NCBI GenBank assembly: GCA_964464625.1
Contig: CAYXKD010000087.1
Location: 1-7,456 of the forward strand
DNA from: JAAZIN01 sp964464625
GTDB lineage: Bacteria; Bacillota; Dethiobacteria; DTU022
DNA: 7,456 bases
Direction of reading: 5' to 3'
A model generated the notes under the pieces. That model saw nothing but the letters and a program-made list of their open reading frames with translations, was not told where the DNA came from and searched no databases. The translations under genes and the position numbers were made by a program. Below, piece after piece: positions 1-6,349 of this stretch. The number at the start of each line of letters is the position of its first letter. Positions within the stretch are counted from its first letter, which is position 1.

Positions 1-248
1 TTGGAGCATGGTCTTTATAAAATATCAGATGCTGAGGTCTTGGAAAAAGCCAGAATGGAAAACCGTGTGTTGCTTACGATGGATCTTGATTTTTTCGTTT
101 ACAAAACGAGACATCAGAGAATGTGAACCAGCGCCTATGTGAAGTGCTGACTCATCTAGCGGATGATTTGGCCGGCGGCTGGGTCATTGTGTCAGTTGGT
201 GAAAAGAGAATGAGAGTTAGAAGATTTCCCCTGGAAAGTAAATATTAA
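1..248 (+). pseudogene. DUF5615 PIN-like toxin, 5'-truncated by window edge and internally deleted
   Basis: From base 1 the frame reads through a stretch typical of DUF5615 (predicted PIN-like RNase toxins): DAEVLEKARMENRVLLTMDL, then DF at about 91-93. It soon hits a stop at 124-126. Another frame, open from about 90, carries the family's carboxy end: FRLQNETSENVNQRL, then THLADDLAGGW and MRVRRFPL, ending at TAA 246-248. Intact members have roughly 15-20 residues (a GD-rich loop and a hydrophobic strand) between DLDF and the RL segment. Here both halves meet at the T-run 90-95, so the gene has a deletion that is not a multiple of three. Family members usually form a toxin-antitoxin pair with a small upstream DUF433-type antitoxin, which would lie outside the window. 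The family match rests on recalled consensus. A sequencing error could explain a frameshift but not the missing residues. Confidence 0.7.
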
Positions 249-249
249 A

Positions 250-408
250 GCAGCCGTCCTGCTGGAAGCTGCGTTTACCCTGACCGATATGCTGGAAGTC
301 CACTTCATGGAGTTGCCCAAACTGTTTGATGAAGGGATTGCCAGAGTCCAGGACGACCCCGTTGTGCAGTGGATGACCTTTATCAGAACCCAAATAAGCA
401 TACTGCAA
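250..408 (+). pseudogene. Relic of a PD-(D/E)XK nuclease family transposase (Rpn/TIGR01784-like), internal fragment
   Basis: The frame carrying ATG 289 reads, from about 268, EAAFTLTDMLEVHFMELPKL followed by a DDPVVQWMTFI segment. The pattern 'LTD.LE.HF.ELPKL', then a charged linker and 'D.VVQW..F', is characteristic of the region just after the nuclease core in PD-(D/E)XK family transposases (recombination-promoting nuclease/TIGR01784). The amino-terminal nuclease core is absent: the DUF5615 relic ends at 248, immediately upstream. After about 400 the frame drifts into AT-rich sequence without recognisable similarity and runs into the comEC start region. No ribosome binding site precedes ATG 289. 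It is best read as a short relic of about 50 codons. Boundaries are approximate. Confidence 0.6.
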
Positions 409-483
409 TGTTTAAAATACCCGCTGCTAATAGACGAATATTTCACCAACTTTAATTTCATCTCACTGAACCCCGTAACTGTT

Positions 484-494
484 GGGAGAGGTGA
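484..494 (+). promoter_or_regulatory. Ribosome binding site that fixes the comEC TTG start
   Basis: GGGAGAGGTGA lies 6 nt before TTG 501-503. No in-frame ATG or GTG sits at a usable distance: the first in-frame ATG is codon 9, with no such site before it. The Shine-Dalgarno match therefore decides in favour of the TTG start. Confidence 0.6.
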
Positions 495-500
495 CCCTGT

Positions 501-2996
501 TTGAGTTTCAAACTCCGGCCCGTCATGGCCATATGCCTCTGTTATATCTCCGGCATTGCCCTGGGGCGGCTCTGGCTGGAGGCGCCGCTGTGGGCGCTGC
601 TGCTGCCGGGACTGCTGCTCATCGCAGCGGGGTGGGCTCTCTGGAAAAGGCGGCTCAGCCTTTTTGCGGCGATTTTGCTTTTGCTAGCGGCGGCTGCCGG
701 GACGGGCTCTTTTTTTGTGGCTTTTTACCCGCAAGGCGCGGGCGAAGAGATCCTCGATTATGCCGGCCGCCCCATATATGTGGAGGGGACAGTTGCCGAA
801 GAACCCCTGCAGTATGACGATCACAGCGCCTATGTGTTGCAGGTGGGGAAGATAGAGATACCCGAGGGGCGTTTTGACCCTGCGGGCAGGCTTCTGGTCA
901 AGGTTTACGGCGGTGAGCAGGAATTTTACCGCTACGGCGAGAGGCTGCGCCTGCGCGGCATCATTGTCGAGCCGAAAGGAAGACGCGTGCCCGGCGGCTT
1001 TGATTACGCCTTTTACCTGCGTTCCCAGGGGATCGATGGGCTCATCTACCCCAAAGCGATCCAGATCAGCTCCCTTGGGGACGGCGATCCGGGGCGACTG
1101 CCCGCTGCGGCCATTGCCCTGCGCAACCGTATGATCGCCGTCATCGACGGGAACCTGCCTTCGCCGGCTGCGGAGCTTTTAACGGGGATCCTTTTCGGGC
1201 AGCGCCTTCGACTGCCCGAAGAGGTGCAGGAGAACTTTCGATCAAGCGGTGTGGGCCACCTGCTCGCTGTTTCAGGTCTTCACGTAGGCCTGGTTGCAGC
1301 GCTGATCCTGGGGCTGTGGCGCAGGCTTGGCCTGCGGGGAAAGCTACCGCTGCTTGCAGCGATCATTCTGATTTTTGGTTACGCTTACCTAACTGGGATG
1401 CGTCCCTCGGCGCTGCGAGCGGCGGTGATGCTCGCTTTTGCCCTGGGAGCCCTGCTTCTTGACCGGGACCGGGATTTGCCCACTGCGGTGGCCCTGGCTG
1501 CCGTGATAACCTTGCTGATCAATCCTCTCCACCTTTTCACAATCGGTTTTCAGCTTTCTTATGCAGCCACCCTGGCCATCATCTATCTGCAGCCGCCCCT
1601 GGCGGAGGCGGCTACGAAGTTGAAGCTGCCCAAACTGATCCGCCCCCTTCTTTCGGTGACGCTGGCGGCTCAGATCGGGACACTGCCGCTCTGCGCCTTC
1701 TATTTTCACCATATTCCGGTGGCTGCGCTGCTGTTCAACCTTCTCCTGCTGCCGTTGATGGCTCCGCTGGTGGGGCTGGGGCTGGGCGGAGCGCTCGCAG
1801 GTCTTGTTTACCTGCCTGCAGCGAAAATATTGCTCTTCCCCTGCCGTCTGCTGCTTGAACTGGTGCTCGCCATCACCGGGCTGGCCCGCTATCCGCACTT
1901 CTACAGGTCTCTCTATCCGCCGGGAGCGGCGGGATTGGTGCTAATATATGGGTTGCTCATCGCCGTTACGGCTCTGTATTACCGTTTTCGCAAATGCCGG
2001 CAGCAGGAGAAAGCGATTTCTCCTGTTCTCCCAGAGAGCGGAAACGTTTTGACGCACAGACGCTCGCTGCTATCTTTTGTCACCTTGAAGGAGCCTTTCT
2101 CCCGCAAGCTGCTCCTCTTTTCATTCCTGGGGCTTGTCGTTATGCTGCTCTGGGGTTTTATCCTGATTCCACCTCGTCCACCGGGTCTGGTGGTCACCTT
2201 TCTCGATGTAGGGCAGGGAGCGGCAGCTCTAGTGGAGGCGCCTTGCGGGACAAATATTATCATCGACGGTGGCGGGGATCCCCCACATAGGGGGGATCCG
2301 GGGAGAACAGGTGAAATGGTGCTGCTTCCTTTTTTGCGAAGGCAGGGGATCCGCTGTGTTGATCTTGCCGTGGTTAGCCATCCCCATGAGGACCATTTTG
2401 GCGGTCTGCTGCCTCTCGTTGAGGAGATTCCTGTGAAAATGCTTTTGCTTTCTTCTGTAGAGGGAGAATCGCCGTACTATGAAGAGCTGCTGGAGCGGGC
2501 TGCAATAAGGGGTATTCCCATTGAAAAGGCAGGCGTCGGGTGCTGCTGGGGATCACCTTCCGGGCTGCTTATTGAAACTTTGGGTCCGCCCCGGGAACTG
2601 TTCATGGGTACAGGCAGCGATCTGAACAACAACTCGCTGGTGCTAAGACTCAGTTATGGTGAACTTAGCTTTCTTTTCTGCGGTGATATCGAAAACGATG
2701 GAGCCCGTGCGCTTCTCAGGGGAAAGTATGATCTCAAGGCTGATGTGTTTCTTGTCCCTCACCACGGCGGCTTTATGGCATTGATGCCCGAATTGCTCCG
2801 GGCGGTGCAGCCGCAGTATGCTGTTATTTCTGTAGGCACAAATTCATTTGGCCATCCCAGGCCGGAAACTCTCTCCGCCCTGGAAGAAGCCGGTATCAAG
2901 ACCTTTCGGACCGATTTGCACGGCAGTGTCATCTTCCGGACGGAGGGCAGCCTGCTCCTGGTGGAAAGCATGCAGGAACTGGCGCCGGCCCGGTGA
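501..2996 (+). CDS. comEC: DNA internalization-related competence protein ComEC/Rec2
   Basis: ComEC forms the cytoplasmic-membrane channel through which single-stranded DNA enters during natural transformation. This copy is 831 aa, full length for the family. In order: several hydrophobic segments at about 10-75; the soluble DUF4131/OB-like region to about 200; the polytopic competence domain at about 225-495, with the signature HLLAVSGLHVGL at 253-264; another membrane segment at about 536-556; and a metallo-beta-lactamase domain from about 565. The last has DVGQG 569-573, the metal motif HPHEDH 627-632, CGD with D729, PHHGG with H754/H755, and the usual HPRPETL and DLHGSV carboxy motifs. 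All expected metal-binding positions are present, so the nuclease-like domain looks competent. The start is TTG 501, chosen from its ribosome binding site. comEA, the usual upstream partner, is not adjacent: decayed sequence lies there instead. Confidence 0.95.
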   Translation: MSFKLRPVMAICLCYISGIALGRLWLEAPLWALLLPGLLLIAAGWALWKRRLSLFAAILLLLAAAAGTGSFFVAFYPQGAGEEILDYAGRPIYVEGTVAEEPLQYDDHSAYVLQVGKIEIPEGRFDPAGRLLVKVYGGEQEFYRYGERLRLRGIIVEPKGRRVPGGFDYAFYLRSQGIDGLIYPKAIQISSLGDGDPGRLPAAAIALRNRMIAVIDGNLPSPAAELLTGILFGQRLRLPEEVQENFRSSGVGHLLAVSGLHVGLVAALILGLWRRLGLRGKLPLLAAIILIFGYAYLTGMRPSALRAAVMLAFALGALLLDRDRDLPTAVALAAVITLLINPLHLFTIGFQLSYAATLAIIYLQPPLAEAATKLKLPKLIRPLLSVTLAAQIGTLPLCAFYFHHIPVAALLFNLLLLPLMAPLVGLGLGGALAGLVYLPAAKILLFPCRLLLELVLAITGLARYPHFYRSLYPPGAAGLVLIYGLLIAVTALYYRFRKCRQQEKAISPVLPESGNVLTHRRSLLSFVTLKEPFSRKLLLFSFLGLVVMLLWGFILIPPRPPGLVVTFLDVGQGAAALVEAPCGTNIIIDGGGDPPHRGDPGRTGEMVLLPFLRRQGIRCVDLAVVSHPHEDHFGGLLPLVEEIPVKMLLLSSVEGESPYYEELLERAAIRGIPIEKAGVGCCWGSPSGLLIETLGPPRELFMGTGSDLNNNSLVLRLSYGELSFLFCGDIENDGARALLRGKYDLKADVFLVPHHGGFMALMPELLRAVQPQYAVISVGTNSFGHPRPETLSALEEAGIKTFRTDLHGSVIFRTEGSLLLVESMQELAPAR
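2276..2299. repeat. Perfect 9-bp inverted repeat inside comEC
   Basis: GGATCCCCC at 2276-2284 and GGGGGATCC at 2291-2299 are exact reverse complements around a 6-nt loop (ACATAG). The repeat encodes the DPPHRGDP segment (residues 593-600), just after the IIIDGGG strand of the metallo-beta-lactamase domain. It would form a stable GC-rich hairpin in mRNA. Whether it does anything is unknown. Confidence 0.8.
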
Positions 2997-3252
2997 CGTT
3001 TCCTGACCGCCGCCAAAGCTGTGTGAGGCGGGTCTCCATCCTCGTCTGCTGATTCTGTGCGGGTTGCCCAGGCAAATTTCCACGCCAATGCCAACAACAA
3101 TTTCGCAATTAATCAACTGTTCCCTCCAACTTTTGACTTCCAATTTCCAACATCCAATGTGGGGCAAGTTTATCTGAATGCCGGGGATAATATAAGGAGT
3201 CACTAAAAAAGCCTTTTTTACTTTAACATCTGAAAGAGACGGAGTTGATCAT
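2997..3252 (+). other. comEC-glycosyltransferase intergenic region with a GC-rich hairpin
   Basis: This gap of 256 bp has no credible gene. Nine nt after the comEC stop, GACCGCC (3005-3011) can pair with GGCGGGTC (3027-3034), with one bulged G. No T-run follows, so it is at best a weak or Rho-assisted end signal. Further on, 3127-3157 is a low-complexity run of TCCAA/CCAAT motifs. It includes TTGACT (3134-3139), but there is no good -10 at the matching distance. A GGAG at 3241-3244 serves the next gene. The segment 3204-3220 is an A-run/T-run dyad with no room for a loop. Confidence 0.4.
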
Positions 3253-4524
3253 ATGCGGATACTGATGCTTACGTGGGAATATCCTCCCCGGCTGGTGGGC
3301 GGAATTGCCCATGTTGTCAGCGAACTTTCACAGGCCCTGGCGCATGAGGGCAATGAAGTGGTAGTAATCACCACCCTTGAAGAAAACCTGCCGGAAACAG
3401 AGGAGGCCGGGGGGGTGACGATCCACAGAGTGGCGCCTTATCACGGGCAGCCCCTTAATTTTTTTGCCTGGGTTCACCAGTTAAACCTGGCCATGCTGGA
3501 GAGAGGTGTCAGCCTCTGTCTGAAACGGCCTTTCGACCTGGTGCATGCGCACGACTGGCTTGTTGCCTATGCCGCCAGGGGAATAAAACATATTTTTCAG
3601 ATGCCCCTTATCGCTACCATTCATGCCACTGAATTTGGCCGCAACGAGGGGCTGCATACTGATGAGCAGCGCTACATCGGTGAGGTGGAGTGGTTTCTGA
3701 CCTATGAAGCCTGGAGGGTAATCTGCAACAGCCGCTACATGAGAGATGAAATTGAAAGCGTCTTCAACCTGCCGCCTGATAAAATATCCATCATTCCCAA
3801 TGGGATCCGGCCGGCTGCTTTTCAGGTTTCCGCTCCTGATCCGGCGGTGAGGCAAAAATTCGCCGCGCCGGAGGAGAAAATAATTTTCTTTATCGGCAGG
3901 CTTGTTCGTGAAAAAGGGGTGCAGCTGCTGCTGGAGGCGCTGCCCCTGATTGAGGCCCGTTTCCCCCATGTGCGCGCCGTTATTGCCGGCCAGGGACCCT
4001 ATGCCGAAGAGTTGCACCGCCTGGCCCTGCATTTCGGTGTTGACCGCCGGGTTACCTTTGCCGGCTACATTGACGAAGAGACGCGAAACCAGCTCTATGC
4101 CCACGCCGATGTCGCTGTTTTTCCCAGCCTTTACGAGCCTTTTGGCCTGGTGGCGTTGGAGGCGATGGCTGCAGGGACACCTGTAGTGGTGGGGGACAGC
4201 GGGGGTTTTGCCGAGACGGTATCTCACGGCATCAATGGGATCAGGGCTGCCGCAGGCAGTGTTGCCAGCCTGGCGGAAGAAATTTGTGCTCTTTTGGATG
4301 ATCAAGAGCTGGCCTGTCGCCTGGTCAGACACGCCTTGAAAGATCTCGAAGAAAAGTATTGCTGGGCTTTCATTGCCCGTCAATATGAGGCAATCTATCA
4401 ACAGATCGTTTTTTCACCTGAGGCCAGGCGCTGGCGCCGTGAAAAGGGAGGCTCCAGGGTTTCTTTACCGCAACAGGAGCCCGTTGCAACTGCACCGGGG
4501 GTTCCCCCCGCCCGTTACAGTTAG
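3253..4524 (+). CDS. GT4-family glycosyltransferase (GT-B fold, retaining)
   Basis: The 423-aa protein has two Rossmann-like halves of a GT-B enzyme. It begins MRILMLTWEYPPRLVGG, with the glycine-rich loop that contacts the acceptor and diphosphate in GT4/GT5 enzymes. HAHDW follows at 98-102, the ATIH strand ends at H124, and PNGI is at 182-185. The donor-site FIGRLVREKG falls at 213-222 (R216 and K221 are the usual phosphate contacts), then AGQGPY. EPFGLVALE gives the EX7E motif with E295 and E303. Such enzymes transfer sugars from nucleotide donors in glycan, glycolipid or storage-polymer synthesis; the substrate cannot be read from sequence. Residues from about 395 form an Arg/Lys/Pro-rich tail outside the catalytic fold. 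The start is ATG 3253, with GGAG at 3241-3244. No partner gene adjoins it, but a probable sugar nucleotidyltransferase begins at 7434. A glycogen-synthase-like role is possible but less likely at this length. Confidence 0.88.
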   Translation: MRILMLTWEYPPRLVGGIAHVVSELSQALAHEGNEVVVITTLEENLPETEEAGGVTIHRVAPYHGQPLNFFAWVHQLNLAMLERGVSLCLKRPFDLVHAHDWLVAYAARGIKHIFQMPLIATIHATEFGRNEGLHTDEQRYIGEVEWFLTYEAWRVICNSRYMRDEIESVFNLPPDKISIIPNGIRPAAFQVSAPDPAVRQKFAAPEEKIIFFIGRLVREKGVQLLLEALPLIEARFPHVRAVIAGQGPYAEELHRLALHFGVDRRVTFAGYIDEETRNQLYAHADVAVFPSLYEPFGLVALEAMAAGTPVVVGDSGGFAETVSHGINGIRAAAGSVASLAEEICALLDDQELACRLVRHALKDLEEKYCWAFIARQYEAIYQQIVFSPEARRWRREKGGSRVSLPQQEPVATAPGVPPARYS

Positions 4525-4633
4525 AGCCGGCCCAGAAGAGGCAGTCTTTTGGCGCATTTGCCCAACAAAGTTACCAGGCGATCTGCCGGGGCAAACCAAT
4601 GTCAGCATGACACAGTGATGATACTTTTGCAGG
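4525..4633 (+). other. Gene-free spacer after the glycosyltransferase
   Basis: I see no gene here. A small perfect dyad, TGTCA-GCA-TGACA, occurs at about 4600-4612, too short and without a T-run to be called a terminator. The segment leads into the promoter at 4634. Confidence 0.35.
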
Positions 4634-4663
4634 TTGACGTCTACCCCCTCCAATTGCTATGAT
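4634..4663 (+). promoter_or_regulatory. Sigma-A type promoter with extended -10
   Basis: The -35 box TTGACG (4634-4639) and -10 box TATGAT (4658-4663) are separated by 18 bp. Each matches the housekeeping consensus at five of six positions. The -10 is preceded by TGC, a TGn extended -10. Transcription would start near 4670, leaving a leader of about 165 nt before the ATG at 4836. It is the best promoter I found in the window, and it would drive the Fe-S protein and probably hypA-hypB. Confidence 0.65.
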
Positions 4664-4833
4664 TACTCTGGGCAATTCTGAATATTACATCAGAGGCAAC
4701 CAAAGATTCGCTGTACGCGCCTGCAAAGCTAACGGGGAGGTAAAAAAGCCTGGGAAAAGGCTTGTGAGTGCATCGCCACTGACCGGAGTCATCATGGAAT
4801 GTGATAACTGTTGCCAAAATCAAAGGAGGTAAA
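4659..4833 (+). CDS. Possible 57-aa small protein with a CxxCC end, or a spurious leader frame
   Basis: An uninterrupted frame from ATG 4659 to TAA 4831-4833 begins MITLGNSEYYIRGNQRF and ends in SPLTGVIMECDNCC followed by QNQRR. It is basic, has a plausible composition, and ends 2 nt before the Fe-S gene's ATG, with that gene's AGGAGGT inside its last codons, as in translationally coupled pairs. Against it: no Shine-Dalgarno precedes ATG 4659, and that ATG lies within the -10 box of the promoter at 4634-4663, so a transcript from that promoter would not contain it. An open frame of this length also has a fair chance of arising at random. I do not recognise a family. The promoter and this start cannot both be used on the same transcript. 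Confidence 0.3.
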
Positions 4834-4835
4834 TA
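4670..4835 (+). ncRNA. Candidate structured 5' leader (possible cis-regulatory RNA)
   Basis: If transcription starts at about 4670, the leader can form these helices: TCTGA/TCAGA (4677-4681 with 4690-4694); AAGCCT/AGGCTT, perfect, with a 6-nt loop (4746-4751 with 4758-4763); AGTG/CACT (4767-4770 with 4777-4780); and AGTCATCA/TGATAACT with one mismatch (4787-4794 with 4802-4809). GGCAAC (4695-4700) can close the whole domain by pairing with GTTGCC (4810-4815), nine nt before the AGGAGG ribosome binding site. GGCAAT at 4671-4676 is an alternative partner for the same strand, which would allow two states. I could not match it to a known riboswitch class. The helices are short and some may be chance. 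A 57-codon open frame covers the same bases. Confidence 0.35.
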
Positions 4836-5918
4836 ATGGATACCTACGAGCAATTAAGGAAGATACTGGACTCGCATCCAGCCACAGCCCCGAAGGCAGA
4901 ATCTGTTAACGAAATCCTCAGAATTCTTTTTACGCCGCAGGAGGCAGCGGTGGCCGTGGCCATGAGCTACAAGGCAAAAGATTTGGCGGCCATTGCGGGG
5001 AAAGCGGGATTATCCGAGGAGGAAACAATAGAGCGCCTGGAAGCAATGACCGGTAAAGGAATTATTATTTCGCATCATAAAAAAGGAAAAAAGTTTTACG
5101 GCCTGTTACCTTTAATCCCGGGATTGTTTGAGTTCCCTTTTATGAAAGGCGGCGGTTCGCCAATGCACGAACGTTTGGGCGGGCTGTGGGAAGAATATCA
5201 TCAGGAAGCACTGGGCAACTCCTTTGCGGGAAATCCTACGCCGCTGATGAGGGTGGTGGCCGTTGAGAAATCAATTACGCCGCAAAACCGGGTCCATCCT
5301 TATGAAGAAGTAAAAAACCTTATTAATAACGCCTCAACCCTGGCACTGGCAAAATGTGCCTGCAGAGTCAGTGTTGGCGGTTGTGACAAACCTAAAGAGG
5401 TTTGCCTGATTTTCGGCAGCGCCGCGGAATTCCTTATCGAAGGGGGTTTTGCCCGCCGAATTAGCAAAGATGAGGGGTTGAAGGTGCTGAATATTGCTGA
5501 AGAGGCAGGCCTTGTTCATACAAGCAACAACAGTGCGGATCGGGCAAATCTCATCTGCAATTGCTGCCCCTGCTGCTGCACTGTTTTACGGGGAAGAACC
5601 CGGCTGAAAAACCCGCATGCTTTTGAGCCCAGCCGCTTTGAGGTCACGGTAGACGCCAGTGAATGCACTGGATGTTCAACCTGTGCTGATGAGCGCTGCC
5701 CGATGAAGGCGATAGAAATTGTTGATGGAATCGCGGTGATCAATGCGGTGGAATGTATCGGCTGTGGCCTCTGTGTTACTGGCTGTCCTGCCGGCGCCAT
5801 GGTTCTTAAAGAAAGAGGGCAGCCACCTTCGATACCGGCAACAATATCGGAAATGGTCATGACCGTACTCCACGAAAAAGGCAGACTGGAAGATTTCCTG
5901 AAAGTAATGCAAGGTTAA
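4836..5918 (+). CDS. Multi-domain Fe-S protein: winged-helix-like N-terminus, Cys-rich middle, 2x[4Fe-4S] ferredoxin end
   Basis: The 360-aa soluble protein starts at ATG 4836 behind a near-perfect AGGAGGT (4824-4830). Residues about 25-95 look like a winged helix: FTPQEAAVAVAM, then AKDLAAIAGKAGLSEEETI and a basic GIIISHHKKGKKFYG wing. The middle has C174-x-C176-x6-C183-x6-C190, then a segment like 'F.IE.GFARRISKDEGLKVL' and the cluster CNCCPCCC (241-248, six Cys). The end carries two ferredoxin motifs: C277, C280, C283, C288-P and C307, C310, C313, C317-P. The first has four residues before its last Cys rather than the usual three. This architecture recurs in anaerobes as uncharacterised '4Fe-4S binding protein'. 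Its place ahead of hypA-hypB suggests a redox-linked role around nickel-enzyme assembly, as sensor or electron carrier. That role is inference. Confidence 0.85.
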   Translation: MDTYEQLRKILDSHPATAPKAESVNEILRILFTPQEAAVAVAMSYKAKDLAAIAGKAGLSEEETIERLEAMTGKGIIISHHKKGKKFYGLLPLIPGLFEFPFMKGGGSPMHERLGGLWEEYHQEALGNSFAGNPTPLMRVVAVEKSITPQNRVHPYEEVKNLINNASTLALAKCACRVSVGGCDKPKEVCLIFGSAAEFLIEGGFARRISKDEGLKVLNIAEEAGLVHTSNNSADRANLICNCCPCCCTVLRGRTRLKNPHAFEPSRFEVTVDASECTGCSTCADERCPMKAIEIVDGIAVINAVECIGCGLCVTGCPAGAMVLKERGQPPSIPATISEMVMTVLHEKGRLEDFLKVMQG

Positions 5919-5998
5919 TTTTCCGCTCTCTATCTGGCTTTGCCGGAGGTTCCGCCTCTATATGGGCTCATCTCTAAAAAGGGAAGTGATCTGTCGGA

Positions 5999-6349
5999 TT
6001 GCATGAACTGCCGGTAACGAAGAGCATTTTGGATATTGCTTTGAAGCATGCTGCGCTGAACGGAGCCGGTAAAGTGATCACCATTCACTTGCAGATCGGC
6101 AGGCTCAGCGATTTGGAAGATGAATGGTTGCAGCGCTACTTCGATTATTTAAGCAAGGGTACCATTGCCGAGGGGGCAAAGCTGGAGATCGAAAGAATGC
6201 CTGTCATGGTGATGTGCAGCGCCTGCACCCACGCCTATGAGGTTCAACGGGAAAACATAGGAGATATGCTCTGTCCCGCCTGTGGTAAAACGAGCGGCAC
6301 TCTTATTTCCGGTGGAGAATATTTTATCAAAACAATGGAGGTGCAATAA
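5999..6349 (+). CDS. hypA: Hydrogenase/nickel maturation protein HypA
   Basis: HypA is the small nickel chaperone that, with HypB, loads Ni into the [NiFe]-hydrogenase large subunit (and into urease in some species). This copy has 116 aa, the family's usual length. It begins MHELPVTKSIL, keeping the amino-terminal MHE in which His2 binds nickel. IGRLSDLEDEWL and LSKGTIAEGAKLEIE match the family core. The structural zinc site is C73-x2-C76 and C92-x2-C95. The start must be TTG 5999: the nearby ATG 6003 is out of frame, and any later start would lose His2. AGTGAT (5985-5990) is a modest ribosome binding site 8 nt upstream. It follows the Fe-S gene by 80 bp with no evident terminator and overlaps hypB by one base, so one operon is likely. 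Confidence 0.93.
   Translation: MHELPVTKSILDIALKHAALNGAGKVITIHLQIGRLSDLEDEWLQRYFDYLSKGTIAEGAKLEIERMPVMVMCSACTHAYEVQRENIGDMLCPACGKTSGTLISGGEYFIKTMEVQ

Noticed and set aside
289..504. A complete 71-aa gene from ATG 289
   Set aside because: There is no ribosome binding site, and the transposase-like similarity begins before that ATG and fades near 400, so it is treated as a relic rather than a gene.
1389..1898. Antisense open frame within comEC
   Set aside because: Gln/Arg-rich low-complexity translation opposite the membrane domain; typical shadow of a Leu/Ala-rich coding strand.
3204..3220. A-run/T-run dyad (AAAAAAG-C-CTTTTTT) as a rho-independent terminator
   Set aside because: The arms are separated by a single base, the stem would be almost all A-U, and it lies just upstream of the glycosyltransferase start.
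3481..4401. Long open frame antisense to the glycosyltransferase
   Set aside because: It overlaps a well-supported GT4 gene completely and shows no recognisable domain; GC-rich codon bias explains such shadows.
4590..4740. c-di-GMP-I (GEMM) riboswitch, suggested by GGCAAACC near 4597 and GCAAAGCTA near 4723
   Set aside because: The two conserved pieces are over 100 nt apart, the first lies upstream of the predicted transcript start, and neither the GNRA-capped helix nor the closing GGTTGCC-type end can be placed.
4740..4800. Cobalamin riboswitch, suggested by CGCCACTGACCGG
   Set aside because: The similarity is limited to a few bases; the conserved core and B12-box could not be found around it.
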